Origin: a virus
Length of the DNA stretch: 31,873 nucleotides
Strand: one strand, 5' to 3'
IMG/VR virus record: IMGVR_UViG_3300020415_000001
Coordinates: 1-31,873 of that record
The translations under genes and the position numbers were made by a program. Positions 23,537 to 30,602 of the stretch are shown one piece after another; the stretch's first letter is position 1; every line of letters begins with the position of its first letter. The notes below the pieces were generated by a model, which was not told the origin of the DNA, made no database searches, and saw nothing but the letters and a program-made list of their open reading frames with translations.

Positions 23537-24214
23537 TTAGAAGGGGATGTCGTCGTCAAGGTCCTCAGGAGTGTCCTCCTTAACCTTGGTAGTCTTCTTA
23601 GGTGCAGCCTTAGCCTTCTTCGGCTTCGTCTCACCCTTCTCTGCATCCATAGCACCGAACTCGTCAGTCTCGTAACCTACGAGATCAGTAACTCGGACAG
23701 CAAGGACCCAGATACTCTTCTTCTTACCCTTACCCCAGTCTACGATCTTAAGCTTGAGGTCAGCCTTAGAGCCGTTACCGATAAGTCGGTCTTCCGGCCA
23801 CTGTTCATTGTCCTCGTCGTAGATACGGATGGGGGCGTTCTTCTCACCTTCGTAGTTCAACTCAGGCTTACGGAGAACAAGGAAGCGACCCTTGTCAGGG
23901 TTCTTCGCGTCTTCCTTTTCTTTCAGTCGGTCGAGGAGGCCCTCTTCCTTAAGGAACTCAGTGTCCTCAGGTTCGAACTCCATCGTCCACTCTTTGGCAG
24001 TACCCTCGTAGTTGTTGGTGAGGGCACGTTCGCCTACGATCTTTGGCCAAAACAGGCGGCCACTTGCGAAAACTGTTTTCGATTCCATCTTATCTTTTCT
24101 CTTTTCAATTTTCTTTTGGTTTGCCCATCGACGGGCTTTAGCGTAAGGTGAGTAATAGTCTATTGGTCTTTCCCAGTAGAACTCACTCATGTCGTCGAAG
24201 TCTATGTAATCCAT
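23537..24214 (-). CDS. Single-stranded DNA-binding protein, T7 gp2.5-like
   Basis: The 225-residue product has a core OB-fold region (~45-190). VFASGRLFWPKIVGE, the FLVLRKPELN strand, and DRLIGNGSKADLKLKIVDW followed by IWVLAVRVTDLVGYE parallel T7 gp2.5 (IIGGGSKLKVKYSL...). A Lys-rich linker and an acidic tail end in DDDIPF; the C-terminal aromatic residue is the docking element for polymerase and helicase in T7. From ATG 24214 it has a 42-residue N-terminal extension rich in Tyr/Trp/Lys not found in gp2.5; Met43 (24088) would give the minimal SSB. The first ATG is favoured because TAAGGAG (spacing 3) and a strong promoter lie directly upstream. Confidence 0.85.
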   Translation of the reverse strand: MDYIDFDDMSEFYWERPIDYYSPYAKARRWANQKKIEKRKDKMESKTVFASGRLFWPKIVGERALTNNYEGTAKEWTMEFEPEDTEFLKEEGLLDRLKEKEDAKNPDKGRFLVLRKPELNYEGEKNAPIRIYDEDNEQWPEDRLIGNGSKADLKLKIVDWGKGKKKSIWVLAVRVTDLVGYETDEFGAMDAEKGETKPKKAKAAPKKTTKVKEDTPEDLDDDIPF

Positions 24215-24236
24215 AATCTCCTTACCTTACACCACT

Positions 24237-24264
24237 AGTATAACACATTTTCAGAATTTGTCAA
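24237..24264 (-). promoter_or_regulatory. Sigma70-type promoter upstream of SSB
   Basis: On the minus strand the -35 is TTGACA (24264-24259), followed by a 16-bp spacer and the -10 TATACT (24242-24237). The predicted start is about 24230, only ~16 nt ahead of the SSB ATG. The -35 begins just after the stop of the 56-residue gene. It should be read by host RNA polymerase and drive SSB, the structured region, tRNA and the leftward operon. Confidence 0.8.
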
Positions 24265-24267
24265 GCT

Positions 24268-24438
24268 TTATTTTATATTAAAATGTGCTAATTCTTTTAA
24301 AGCTTCTTTAGCCACTTGTTTGCTGGCTACACAGGTATCAGGATCAGCTACAATAACTGCAAAATACCCTCTACACCTTTTTAGTTGGTTGAAATATTCT
24401 CTTGAATCTTTTCTCCAGTCTAGTGTGTTTCTGCCCAT
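24268..24438 (-). CDS. 56-residue hypothetical protein downstream of DNA polymerase
   Basis: The frame starts at ATG 24438, inside the polymerase 3' end (19-nt overlap). It encodes MGRNTLDWRKDSREYFNQLK, then RCRGYFAVIVADPDTCVASK, and a helix QVAKEALKELAHFNIK. The alternating hydrophobic strand FAVIVAD and an amphipathic helix suggest a small alpha/beta protein. The ribosome site is weak (GGA 5 nt upstream), consistent with translational coupling. The gene ends 4 nt before the SSB promoter. Function is unknown. Confidence 0.68.
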   Translation of the reverse strand: MGRNTLDWRKDSREYFNQLKRCRGYFAVIVADPDTCVASKQVAKEALKELAHFNIK

Positions 24439-26294
24439 GTCAATCCAATCTTACTTTCTGCGTCCAACGGGACGTTCATGTTAAGCTTACGCCCGCTTTC
24501 ACGGATAGCTTCTTCTGCAATCGCAGCGTGAACGTAAACGTGTTCGGGGTCTACGTCGTACTGCCATTCATCGTGGATGTCTCCGACCTTCAAGCTGTCA
24601 AGCTGTTGCTGCCGAATCCACGCTTCAAGGATGCAAGCACCTAGAGCCATAACCCTAGCGCCACCACCTTGCAGCTTGTAGTTCAGTGCTGCGTGAGGAG
24701 ACGGGCAGATAACCTGCGAACCGTCAACAAGACTAACCCTACCTTCGGCTTGCTCTCGTTTACACTGGTCCATCAAGTCACCGATACCGAGACGATCAAG
24801 GAACAGTTGCCTAATCTCTTCGCCTTCGGGGGATACCTCGTACTCGTTACCTCTCTTGTCTTTCCTGACAAACACTGGCAACCCAAGTTGTTTACCAATC
24901 TTAGGGGGACCAGCGCCGTACAGGATAGCGTAGATTAGTGTCTTAGCTTGCGGTCGGGTGATCCCTACAGTGTCTGCGTTGTACTGGTGGGGGTCACCTT
25001 CGACTACCTGCTTGGTGAAATCTGGACGATTAAGGTAGTGAGCAAGCATTCGTAGTTCGAGACCACTTGCATCAGTTCCGACAAGAAAACGTCCGGGTCG
25101 GGCAACCCACAAATCCCTAGACTCATAAGTCCAGAATCCATCTCGACCAAGGAGAAGCTCTCCGCTTTTGCTTTGACGCACAGCAGGGATATTCGCTGTG
25201 TTAGGTGCCTGATGTCTAAACCTAAGGGTATCCGCAACGAACAACTTACCGTGTATCTTTGAGTCATTCTCGTTCCATGCCTCCAGCCAAGTGTTAATCA
25301 TGTTGGCACGACCGTTAACGCTCATCCAAGTGGCAATCAGTCGAACCTCGGGTACGTCCTTCTCTTCAAGGAACTCCTCAAGTGACGGGCTTAGTTTCCC
25401 TTTGTCGAACGGTTTCGGGTTACCGCCCCCGCCTTTCTTTGTTTTCGGCGTGAACTCTCGCGGCTCCCAACCGAGGGATACAAGCTTATCAATTCGCTGC
25501 ATAGGCGATCCAAGGTTGAACTCAACATTTTCATACGCATCATACGTTCCGTCGTCGGATGGGACGACGTCGTATCGCTCAACATCGCGTTGATATATAG
25601 CTGTAAGGACGCCAGCTTTCGTGAACATATTTCTTTTTGCAACATGTACTCGCTCTGCTGGAAAGGCTTGTCGGATTTCGTCTTGTAGTTCATGTTCAAT
25701 CTCTCTCAGTTCTTGGTACAACGCGAGAGCACGGGCACCGTCAAAATAGAACCCGTTCTTACGCTGCTGTTCGATGATCTCTGTCATCTTGTGCTGAATC
25801 CAGATGCTACGCTCGTCGAAGCTAAGCTTGTTGAGCGTCTTCATTAGACGGACAAACAACTTAGCCGTGATGTAAACATCCATGTGACAGTACTCTACCA
25901 TTTCATCGGAGAGCTTGGAGAAGTCATCAAACTTAATCTTTGCGTGACCCATCCTCTCACCCCAAGCGTCAAGCGAGTGACCACCAGAGATACTAGGACT
26001 GTACAAAGTACTAAGCACAAGCGTGTCGATGCAGTTGCTGCTGTTCAGGTTTGTGTCAAAGAACTTGTTAAGGACGGGGGCGTCGAACTTGATGATGTTA
26101 TGGCCAACATACACCGTGTCTTTTTCTCGCTCGGAGAACCACTGAGCGATAGCATCGTGGCCGATGCACGCCCCCTTTTCGTTAGTCCCTAAGTTCCTCC
26201 AACACATGCACCAAATCACGCTTGGAAGAAGGCTGTCACCTTCAATGTCAATTACGAATGTACGATCTGCTTTCTCGTTCCAATTCGTGTACAT
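24420..26294 (-). CDS. DNA polymerase, family A (T7-like) with 3'-5' exonuclease domain
   Basis: The 624-residue product (T7 gp5 is 704) carries an N-terminal proofreading domain: D16/E18 (VIDIEGD), N66/D71 (VGHNIIKFD), D139 (EYCHMDV). The polymerase domain follows: motif A TDASGLELRML (D408), motif B RPQAKTLIYAILYGAG (K451, Y455, Y459), motif C GDIHDEW (H574, D575, E576). Y455 corresponds to T7 Y526 / E. coli F762; tyrosine there lowers discrimination against dideoxynucleotides. Residues ~275-310 contain a Gly/Lys-rich, probably flexible loop in the thumb region, where T7 has its thioredoxin-binding insert, although similarity is not evident. GGAG lies 7 nt before the ATG. Confidence 0.95.
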   Translation of the reverse strand: MYTNWNEKADRTFVIDIEGDSLLPSVIWCMCWRNLGTNEKGACIGHDAIAQWFSEREKDTVYVGHNIIKFDAPVLNKFFDTNLNSSNCIDTLVLSTLYSPSISGGHSLDAWGERMGHAKIKFDDFSKLSDEMVEYCHMDVYITAKLFVRLMKTLNKLSFDERSIWIQHKMTEIIEQQRKNGFYFDGARALALYQELREIEHELQDEIRQAFPAERVHVAKRNMFTKAGVLTAIYQRDVERYDVVPSDDGTYDAYENVEFNLGSPMQRIDKLVSLGWEPREFTPKTKKGGGGNPKPFDKGKLSPSLEEFLEEKDVPEVRLIATWMSVNGRANMINTWLEAWNENDSKIHGKLFVADTLRFRHQAPNTANIPAVRQSKSGELLLGRDGFWTYESRDLWVARPGRFLVGTDASGLELRMLAHYLNRPDFTKQVVEGDPHQYNADTVGITRPQAKTLIYAILYGAGPPKIGKQLGLPVFVRKDKRGNEYEVSPEGEEIRQLFLDRLGIGDLMDQCKREQAEGRVSLVDGSQVICPSPHAALNYKLQGGGARVMALGACILEAWIRQQQLDSLKVGDIHDEWQYDVDPEHVYVHAAIAEEAIRESGRKLNMNVPLDAESKIGLTWAETH

Positions 26295-26338
26295 AATTTT
26301 TCTCCAGTTGTTGTTATTGTTTTAGGAGTTAGTAGGTG

Positions 26339-26590
26339 TTATTTACACTCAACCTCTTCAAGGTTGTACCAATGGTCGTCTGTACCTTGTCTGCCGCCAC
26401 CTTGTTGCAGGTGGAGTAGGAAATCTACCGCACCCATAGGGTCCGAATAGTGTGCAGATTCATCCGTCATTTTGAAATGCTCTGCTAGTTTCTTTAGTGA
26501 CGGTTTACCAGCAAACACAGCTACGAAGTACTCACCGTGTTGGTCGTATTCGTTATACTCCTCAGTGAGTACCCACACTTTAGTAGTCAT
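26339..26590 (-). CDS. Hypothetical 83-residue protein
   Basis: The product starts with a beta strand and acidic loop (MTTKVWVLTEEYNEYDQHGE), then FVAVFAGKPSLKKLAEHF and a helix near 52-64 ending in a Gly-rich turn. Small phage proteins with V-W-V-L-x-E-E-Y-N-E and a later helical half occur widely; function is unknown. AAGGAG lies 6 nt before the ATG, inside the primase-helicase 3' end. It sits between the two main replication enzymes with a 44-nt gap to the polymerase. Confidence 0.72.
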   Translation of the reverse strand: MTTKVWVLTEEYNEYDQHGEYFVAVFAGKPSLKKLAEHFKMTDESAHYSDPMGAVDFLLHLQQGGGRQGTDDHWYNLEEVECK

Positions 26591-26593
26591 ATC

Positions 26594-28225
26594 TTACTCC
26601 TTCATGTCATCAAACTCGTGGCCCGTGTTGGTACCACCGTGTTCGTACTCATAAGCTAGGTCAGCCGACAACTCATCAAGACGTCCAGTAGTCTCGTTGT
26701 AGTGAAGCCAGCAAGCGGGACCAGTACGGCCATACTCACGGTTCTTCTCTACGGTAAGACGAGTGATATTACGACGCCATTCGTTGAGTTCTTTCTTGTC
26801 GCGTTCAAGACGGATGACAACGTTAGCCACTTGTTCCGGTCCTGCTGATCCGCGCACCTGACCTTGACGGTTGATGTGAATGACACAGAACACAGAAATG
26901 TCTAGGTTCATTGTCAGTGTCTTGATCTTCGTAGAAATTTCATCTAGCTGTTTTCGTTCATCACCTGATTGGTCTGACACAATGATAGAAAGGTGGTCAA
27001 CCATGATGTACTTACAACCAAGCGCTGCCATGTGACGGATTTTGGCAAGAACAACATCAATGTCGTTGCTACCGAAGTGATCCCAGATGACAACTCGACT
27101 AGTGTTAATGACCTCGTCATAAGCCTTCTCCAGTTCTTCCTCTGTGCGTTCAACATCTGGGAAGTGGTAAGGTTTGTCGTTATGGATCGACATAAGACCA
27201 AGGGCAAGCTTACGTTTAGGCTCTTCAAGGTGAAGAAACCCTACACCGATGTCCTCTTTCATAAGGTCTTCGTTAAAAAGGAGCGAGTATTCGATCTCTT
27301 TCATCACACTTGTCTTACCAACACCAGTGTCAGCAGTCAGTAGGACAAGTTCACTAGTCCGAACACCGTAAGTCTTCTCGTTAAGGCCCTTCCAAGGGTA
27401 CGGAACGGACCTCGGCTCGACGTACTTGAGTACTTCATCCCGTAGACGGGCGTCTGAGCCTAGCTGGATGCCATCTGGCATGTAAGTGGGGGCACGGTAC
27501 CACTCGTCCACATAATCCTTTCCTTGGCCGTTCAGGAGGTACTCGTTGGCATCCTTGAACTTGGACAGTTTGAGAATCTTAACCTTGCCGGGGTCAAACA
27601 GGATGGCACACTCCTTAGCGGCCTTCTGTCCGGGGTCGTCGTTGTCGAAGTTGAAGATGATTGTGTCGAACGAGTTGAGGTACTCGAAATTATCAACCAC
27701 TTCCTTCTTGGCACTGGACGCACTCATCACACCTACGTTGGGGTAACGAGAACCAGTAATCTGAAAGGCAGCCATCGCGTCGTAGAAGCCCTCGGTCACA
27801 GTGATCGAGCGCCCACCCTCAGGGAAAGAGTTCTGTCCGAAGAGTTTGGTACCGCTGATGGGTCCTTCGGTCTTGAACTTCTTGTCCTCGTAACGGACTT
27901 GGTTAGCTACGTGCTGGTTGTCTTGCGAGAACTTAGGGAAGACAGCCTCGATAGGGTTGTCGTCCTTCTGGCTCACAGACACTTGATACTTAGCCACACT
28001 GGTAGCGTCGATACCCCTCGACTTAATACCCGGCATCTTGATAGCGGGTAGAGGGATGATGTTAGTTGAACTTTTCTTTTCCACTTTAGCGACGCCTCCT
28101 TTATTGTTATAGTTCTTGTGGTAGTCGCAATCAAACCCGAAGCAATGTTCGTGGTCGTTGTAAATTCCTAGGTTGTCCTCACTACCACACTTTGGACAGG
28201 TGTCGTGACGGACGAATGTACTCAT
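26594..28225 (-). CDS. Primase-helicase, T7 gp4-like
   Basis: The 543-residue product has an N-terminal zinc motif (C10, C13, C28, C33). A TOPRIM-type primase domain follows, with E145 (ITVTEGFYDAMAA) and D194/D196 (FNFDNDD). The C-terminal RecA-like DnaB-family helicase has Walker A ADTGVGKTS (K304), a glutamate in FLHLEEPKRK, Walker B YIMVDHLSII, and CVIHINRQGQVRGSAG near the hexamer-interface loop. It ends in an acidic tail (FDDMKE), which in T7 contacts the polymerase. It unwinds the fork and lays down RNA primers for the adjacent polymerase. The start overlaps the phosphoesterase stop by ATGA. Confidence 0.94.
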   Translation of the reverse strand: MSTFVRHDTCPKCGSEDNLGIYNDHEHCFGFDCDYHKNYNNKGGVAKVEKKSSTNIIPLPAIKMPGIKSRGIDATSVAKYQVSVSQKDDNPIEAVFPKFSQDNQHVANQVRYEDKKFKTEGPISGTKLFGQNSFPEGGRSITVTEGFYDAMAAFQITGSRYPNVGVMSASSAKKEVVDNFEYLNSFDTIIFNFDNDDPGQKAAKECAILFDPGKVKILKLSKFKDANEYLLNGQGKDYVDEWYRAPTYMPDGIQLGSDARLRDEVLKYVEPRSVPYPWKGLNEKTYGVRTSELVLLTADTGVGKTSVMKEIEYSLLFNEDLMKEDIGVGFLHLEEPKRKLALGLMSIHNDKPYHFPDVERTEEELEKAYDEVINTSRVVIWDHFGSNDIDVVLAKIRHMAALGCKYIMVDHLSIIVSDQSGDERKQLDEISTKIKTLTMNLDISVFCVIHINRQGQVRGSAGPEQVANVVIRLERDKKELNEWRRNITRLTVEKNREYGRTGPACWLHYNETTGRLDELSADLAYEYEHGGTNTGHEFDDMKE

Positions 28226-28806
28226 ACAGTAGGCAGACCTCTCTCTTCAAGGATTTCGTTAAGTAGTTTAGGTCGGAAGTTGGTACGCTCGACGCAAGCA
28301 CAGTAGTATCGTTCATCTTCTACTGTCTCTGTTAGGTCTTCGTACGTAGGATTACCTTTCTCCGTGTGTCCATCACGCCTTACCGCTCCATCATGGAGGT
28401 GGCCGTGAATGTTCAAACCCCACCGTTCAAGACTGTCAGGGTGAAGAGGTACGTGCGACATAACAAAACCCTTCCGTTGTACGTAGCCTCGAACGTCGTC
28501 AAAGACGTCGAAGTACTTACGCATCTTAGGGGGTTCGTGGTTACCCGGTACTAAGACTTTACGACCTTTCAATCGGGACACAGCGTCTCGCATTCGATTA
28601 GCGTTGAACGCCACGTCTCCGAGGATGTACACACGGTCTTGATCAGACACAAGTTCGTTGTACATAGAGATCAAGTCTTCCGTCATTTTACCTACATCAT
28701 CCCAAGGACGAAGGGGGTCACCTTTGTAGTCCCTAAACTTGACGATGTTGGCGTGATAAAAGTGAGGGTCTGAATAGACCCAAACTTTGTAAGGTTTCTT
28801 ACTCAT
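28222..28806 (-). CDS. Metallophosphoesterase (calcineurin-like)
   Basis: The 194-residue product has the five-block signature of the superfamily: D13-x-H15 (YSDPHF), D64 (YILGDVAF), N89-H90 (VPGNHE), H118 (VMSHVPL), H134 and G135-H136-x-H138 (NIHGHLHDG). The bimetallic site hydrolyses phosphoesters; substrates may be nucleic-acid ends, cyclic nucleotides or phosphoproteins. Similar proteins are common in phages with unknown target. It overlaps the 51-residue membrane gene and the primase-helicase gene by 4 nt each. Confidence 0.88.
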   Translation of the reverse strand: MSKKPYKVWVYSDPHFYHANIVKFRDYKGDPLRPWDDVGKMTEDLISMYNELVSDQDRVYILGDVAFNANRMRDAVSRLKGRKVLVPGNHEPPKMRKYFDVFDDVRGYVQRKGFVMSHVPLHPDSLERWGLNIHGHLHDGAVRRDGHTEKGNPTYEDLTETVEDERYYCACVERTNFRPKLLNEILEERGLPTV

Positions 28807-28958
28807 CGACGACGAATCCAGTTAACAACGTCACGTCCCTGAGGTTGCGGGTCGGTCAACAGGAAGAAGGCCATCAGAAGACCCATAGCTGCGGCAGCAG
28901 GGATAGCTACAACCAGCCCTACGATAGTGTACAGAAGCTTGTTCATAAAGTTATTCAT
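28803..28958 (-). CDS. 51-residue membrane microprotein
   Basis: The frame starts at ATG 28958, with AGAGGA 8 nt upstream, and encodes MNNFMNKLLYTIVGLVVAIP, then AAAAMGLLMAFFLLTD and a basic C-terminal tail (WIRRR). One long or two short hydrophobic segments (residues ~7-34) suggest insertion into the inner membrane, with the Arg-rich tail in the cytoplasm. It overlaps the upstream gene by 8 nt and the phosphoesterase by 4 nt, strong evidence for coupled translation. Function is unknown. Confidence 0.65.
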   Translation of the reverse strand: MNNFMNKLLYTIVGLVVAIPAAAAMGLLMAFFLLTDPQPQGRDVVNWIRRR

Positions 28959-29199
28959 TTTCCGTTTCCTCTTTTGGTTTACGTGACAGCAACGAGTACA
29001 TAGTGTTCATTGCGTTGGCGTAGTCGTTGTCTTCTTCGACGATAACAAACGAATCATCATCGTCAGGTCGGGCGAACCCGTCACTGAACGCAGTGTCGAA
29101 TGCAATCTCAAGGCACTCGGTGCAAGGTTCGAAGTTGTTGATCTCTTTGTTCCACGAGATTTCCTTCTCGCTTAAGGCTTTGTCACAGATACTGCAACG
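28951..29199 (-). CDS. 82-residue zinc-knuckle-type protein
   Basis: Starting at ATG 29199 (AAAGGA 7 nt upstream), the product begins MRCSICDKALSEKEISWN. It has two CxxC pairs (C3/C6 and the pair in EPCTECLEIA, ~26-29), forming a likely single treble-clef or ribbon zinc site. The C-terminal part is acidic (RPDDDDSFVIVEEDNDY). An in-frame extension to 29337 exists but lies beyond the promoter and has no ribosome site. It is the first gene after the consensus promoter at 29255-29283, an expected position for an early host-takeover factor; that role is inference only. Confidence 0.7.
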   Translation of the reverse strand, partial: RCSICDKALSEKEISWNKEINNFEPCTECLEIAFDTAFSDGFARPDDDDSFVIVEEDNDYANAMNTMYSLLSRKPKEETENE

Positions 29200-29254
29200 C
29201 ATCGCTCTATCCTTTATTTCTGTATCTTGTTCATTGGGCTGCTCTTTCAAGTAT

Positions 29255-29283
29255 ATTATACATTGGTTGTGCAACTTTGTCAA
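29255..29283 (-). promoter_or_regulatory. Consensus sigma70 promoter
   Basis: On the minus strand the -35 is TTGACA (29283-29278), followed by a 17-bp spacer and the -10 TATAAT (29260-29255), a perfect match to consensus. It reads into the zinc-knuckle gene, phosphoesterase, primase-helicase and polymerase, giving host-polymerase-driven early expression. An imperfect inverted repeat overlaps the -35. Confidence 0.9.
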
Positions 29284-29304
29284 GGGTTTTTTAGTAACCC
29301 CTTG
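29281..29304. repeat. Imperfect inverted repeat overlapping promoter -35 element
   Basis: CAAGGGTT (29281-29288) and AACCCCTTG (29296-29304) are complementary with one bulged base and a 7-nt centre. The left arm overlaps the TTGACA box. It lacks a T-run on either strand and so is not a terminator; it could be an operator. It also overlaps the end of the 52-residue gene. Confidence 0.35.
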
Positions 29305-29449
29305 GAACTCCTCGGAGTTTAATACTGTGGCACTCAATGTTCTTGAGCTGGGTGGCTATGATCCTAGCGGTCAGAGGTTCTTTTGGTCCCGTAGTCCACA
29401 GGGAGGTACCTGTTGACCGTTTTTTGTAGGTGACTAACACCTTAAGCAT
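29291..29449 (-). CDS. 52-residue basic hypothetical protein
   Basis: The frame starts at ATG 29449, overlapping the previous stop by 8 nt, with AGGGAAAG about 10 nt upstream. It encodes MLKVLVTYKKRSTGTSLWTT, then GPKEPLTARIIATQLKNIEC, and a basic end (KLRGVPRGY). Alternating strand and helix patterns look protein-like, and the positive charge suggests nucleic-acid or acidic-protein binding. The C-terminal codons lie beside the -35 box of the next promoter. Function is unknown. Confidence 0.6.
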   Translation of the reverse strand: MLKVLVTYKKRSTGTSLWTTGPKEPLTARIIATQLKNIECHSIKLRGVPRGY

Positions 29450-29621
29450 CAGGCACTTTCCCTGTCATCAAGATAGTTTGGATGTCTTCCAGAGCCATTT
29501 CGTACCCCACCTGAAAATCACTGTCAGCGGGGTCGTTGTCGAACGTCTCAAGGGCGTTCCTTACGTAGTTACGCAAGGTGATGATACTCACTGGTACCAT
29601 TTTTGTTACGTTGTCGGTCAT
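29442..29621 (-). CDS. 59-residue hypothetical protein
   Basis: The frame starts at ATG 29621, with GGAGGA 7 nt upstream. It encodes MTDNVTKMVPVSIITLRNYV, then helical RNALETFDNDPADSDFQVGY and EMALEDIQTILMTGKVPDA. It appears all-helical and acidic. The strong ribosome site and the overlaps around it support a real gene. No recognised family. Confidence 0.65.
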   Translation of the reverse strand: MTDNVTKMVPVSIITLRNYVRNALETFDNDPADSDFQVGYEMALEDIQTILMTGKVPDA

Positions 29622-29622
29622 G

Positions 29623-29685
29623 TTACCGTCCTCCGTGCCGGTGTTCGTGGTGTAGGTCGAGCAGCTTCTGTTCCTCAGGTGTCAT
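29623..29685 (-). CDS. 20-residue mini-ORF
   Basis: The frame starts at ATG 29685, with GGAGG about 10 nt upstream. It encodes MTPEEQKLLDLHHEHRHGGR, a His-rich acidic/basic peptide, and its stop is one base before the next ATG. It may be a translated microprotein or only a coupler that keeps ribosomes on the message. It is too short to judge by composition. Confidence 0.35.
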   Translation of the reverse strand: MTPEEQKLLDLHHEHRHGGR

Positions 29686-29686
29686 G

Positions 29687-29815
29687 TTACTGAATACCTC
29701 CAAGGTTCCAAAGAGCGCGGATGTAAAGAGTCGCTTCAAATATTGAATACGATATGGCAACGACAAGTAGAGCGAGAGCACACCCCACTGTCCCGCTTCC
29801 GTTATTGTGCGACAT
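29687..29815 (-). CDS. 42-residue membrane microprotein after ATP-grasp
   Basis: The frame starts at ATG 29815, inside the ATP-grasp 3' end (14-nt overlap), with AAGGAG 10 nt upstream. A Gly/Asn-rich start (MSHNNGSGTVG) is followed by a transmembrane helix CALALLVVAISYSIFEATLYI and a short tail. A single-span protein tied by overlap to the ligase pair may anchor or act with them; this is inference. Confidence 0.6.
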   Translation of the reverse strand: MSHNNGSGTVGCALALLVVAISYSIFEATLYIRALWNLGGIQ

Positions 29816-30602
29816 TTTCAAAAAACTCCTTGTAGTCTGTGACTGTCGAACCTTCGAGGCCCGGAGCCGTGTTGATTTCCAAGACGTAAGCCTTGGCTTC
29901 ACTCTCGTTCCAGATGACATCGACTGCGCCGAAGTCCAGATCGAGTTCCTTGAGCACGTCCTTGGCAACCTTAAGCACACTGGCCGGAGGGTTGACGTCA
30001 GAGCGAGCGTAGATGAACCCGTTGGCGTGGTTACGAACCTGCCAGTTGGGGTCCGGGTGTTCGAGACGGCGCTTCTTCTGCTGGACAGAGATAACACTGT
30101 ACACTACTTCACCCTCCACTCCGATAGCCGTTGCAGTGCCGACACCGAAGTCAACCCAACGACGGCCTACGTGGACGCGGTACTCGTGCTTCTTCTTCAC
30201 GTACTCCGTGTAGAGAGAGCAAGGCACGAGAGAACTGCGATCAGCAGCCATAACGATACCAGCACCGCTGTGTCCTTGTAGAATTTGGCGGCAAACCACA
30301 GGGAAAGCATCCTCGGGTATATCTTCTTGGCTAGTCCAGAAACGCGGGAGGTAGTCTTTACCCGCCAGCTTTTCAAAGAATGCTCGCTTATTCGTAGCTT
30401 GTGCAAGTCTCTCTCCGTTGTTGTTCAGGGTAGCCCGAGAAGCCTCGGTACTGTTACCCCAGTTAATGATAACGTCAGAAGACCGAGGAACAAACTTGCT
30501 GTCCTCGACCTTCAACACCTTCCCGTTAAGGGCGGTCGCAAGAGCTTTCGCCCCGCGACTACCCTGTTTGTACGGGAGTACTCGTACTCTTCGGTTTACC
30601 AA
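29802..30602 (-). CDS. ATP-grasp carboxylate-amine ligase
   Basis: The 266-residue product starts at TTG 30602, overlapping the amidoligase stop by 7 nt; AAGGAG lies 7 nt upstream. ATP-grasp features: K73 (TNKRAFFEKLA), glycine-rich loop QGHSGAGIVM (~109-118), E133 (YTEYVKKK), Y141/R142 (HEYRVHV), D228 (FGAVDVIW), and metal ligands E242/N244 in YVLEINTAPGLEGSTV. Such enzymes activate a carboxylate as acyl-phosphate and join it to an amine, as in peptide or amino-acid ligation. With the adjacent amidoligase it forms a pair known from phages and thought to modify peptides, cell wall or proteins. No transmembrane segment. Confidence 0.88.
   Translation of the reverse strand: MVNRRVRVLPYKQGSRGAKALATALNGKVLKVEDSKFVPRSSDVIINWGNSTEASRATLNNNGERLAQATNKRAFFEKLAGKDYLPRFWTSQEDIPEDAFPVVCRQILQGHSGAGIVMAADRSSLVPCSLYTEYVKKKHEYRVHVGRRWVDFGVGTATAIGVEGEVVYSVISVQQKKRRLEHPDPNWQVRNHANGFIYARSDVNPPASVLKVAKDVLKELDLDFGAVDVIWNESEAKAYVLEINTAPGLEGSTVTDYKEFFENVAQ

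Noticed and set aside
29306-29319. Perfect palindrome AACTCC-TC-GGAGTT
   Set aside because: It lies within the 52-residue coding frame, is short and has no T-run; chance is likely.
29384-29426. Weak plus-strand hairpin followed by a T-run, resembling a terminator
   Set aside because: Stem is only about 5 bp with mismatches, no plus-strand gene precedes it, and it is inside the 52-residue minus-strand gene.
29339-29431. 30-codon plus-strand frame with hydrophobic start
   Set aside because: Opposes the operon, no ribosome site, and the minus strand has a better supported gene.
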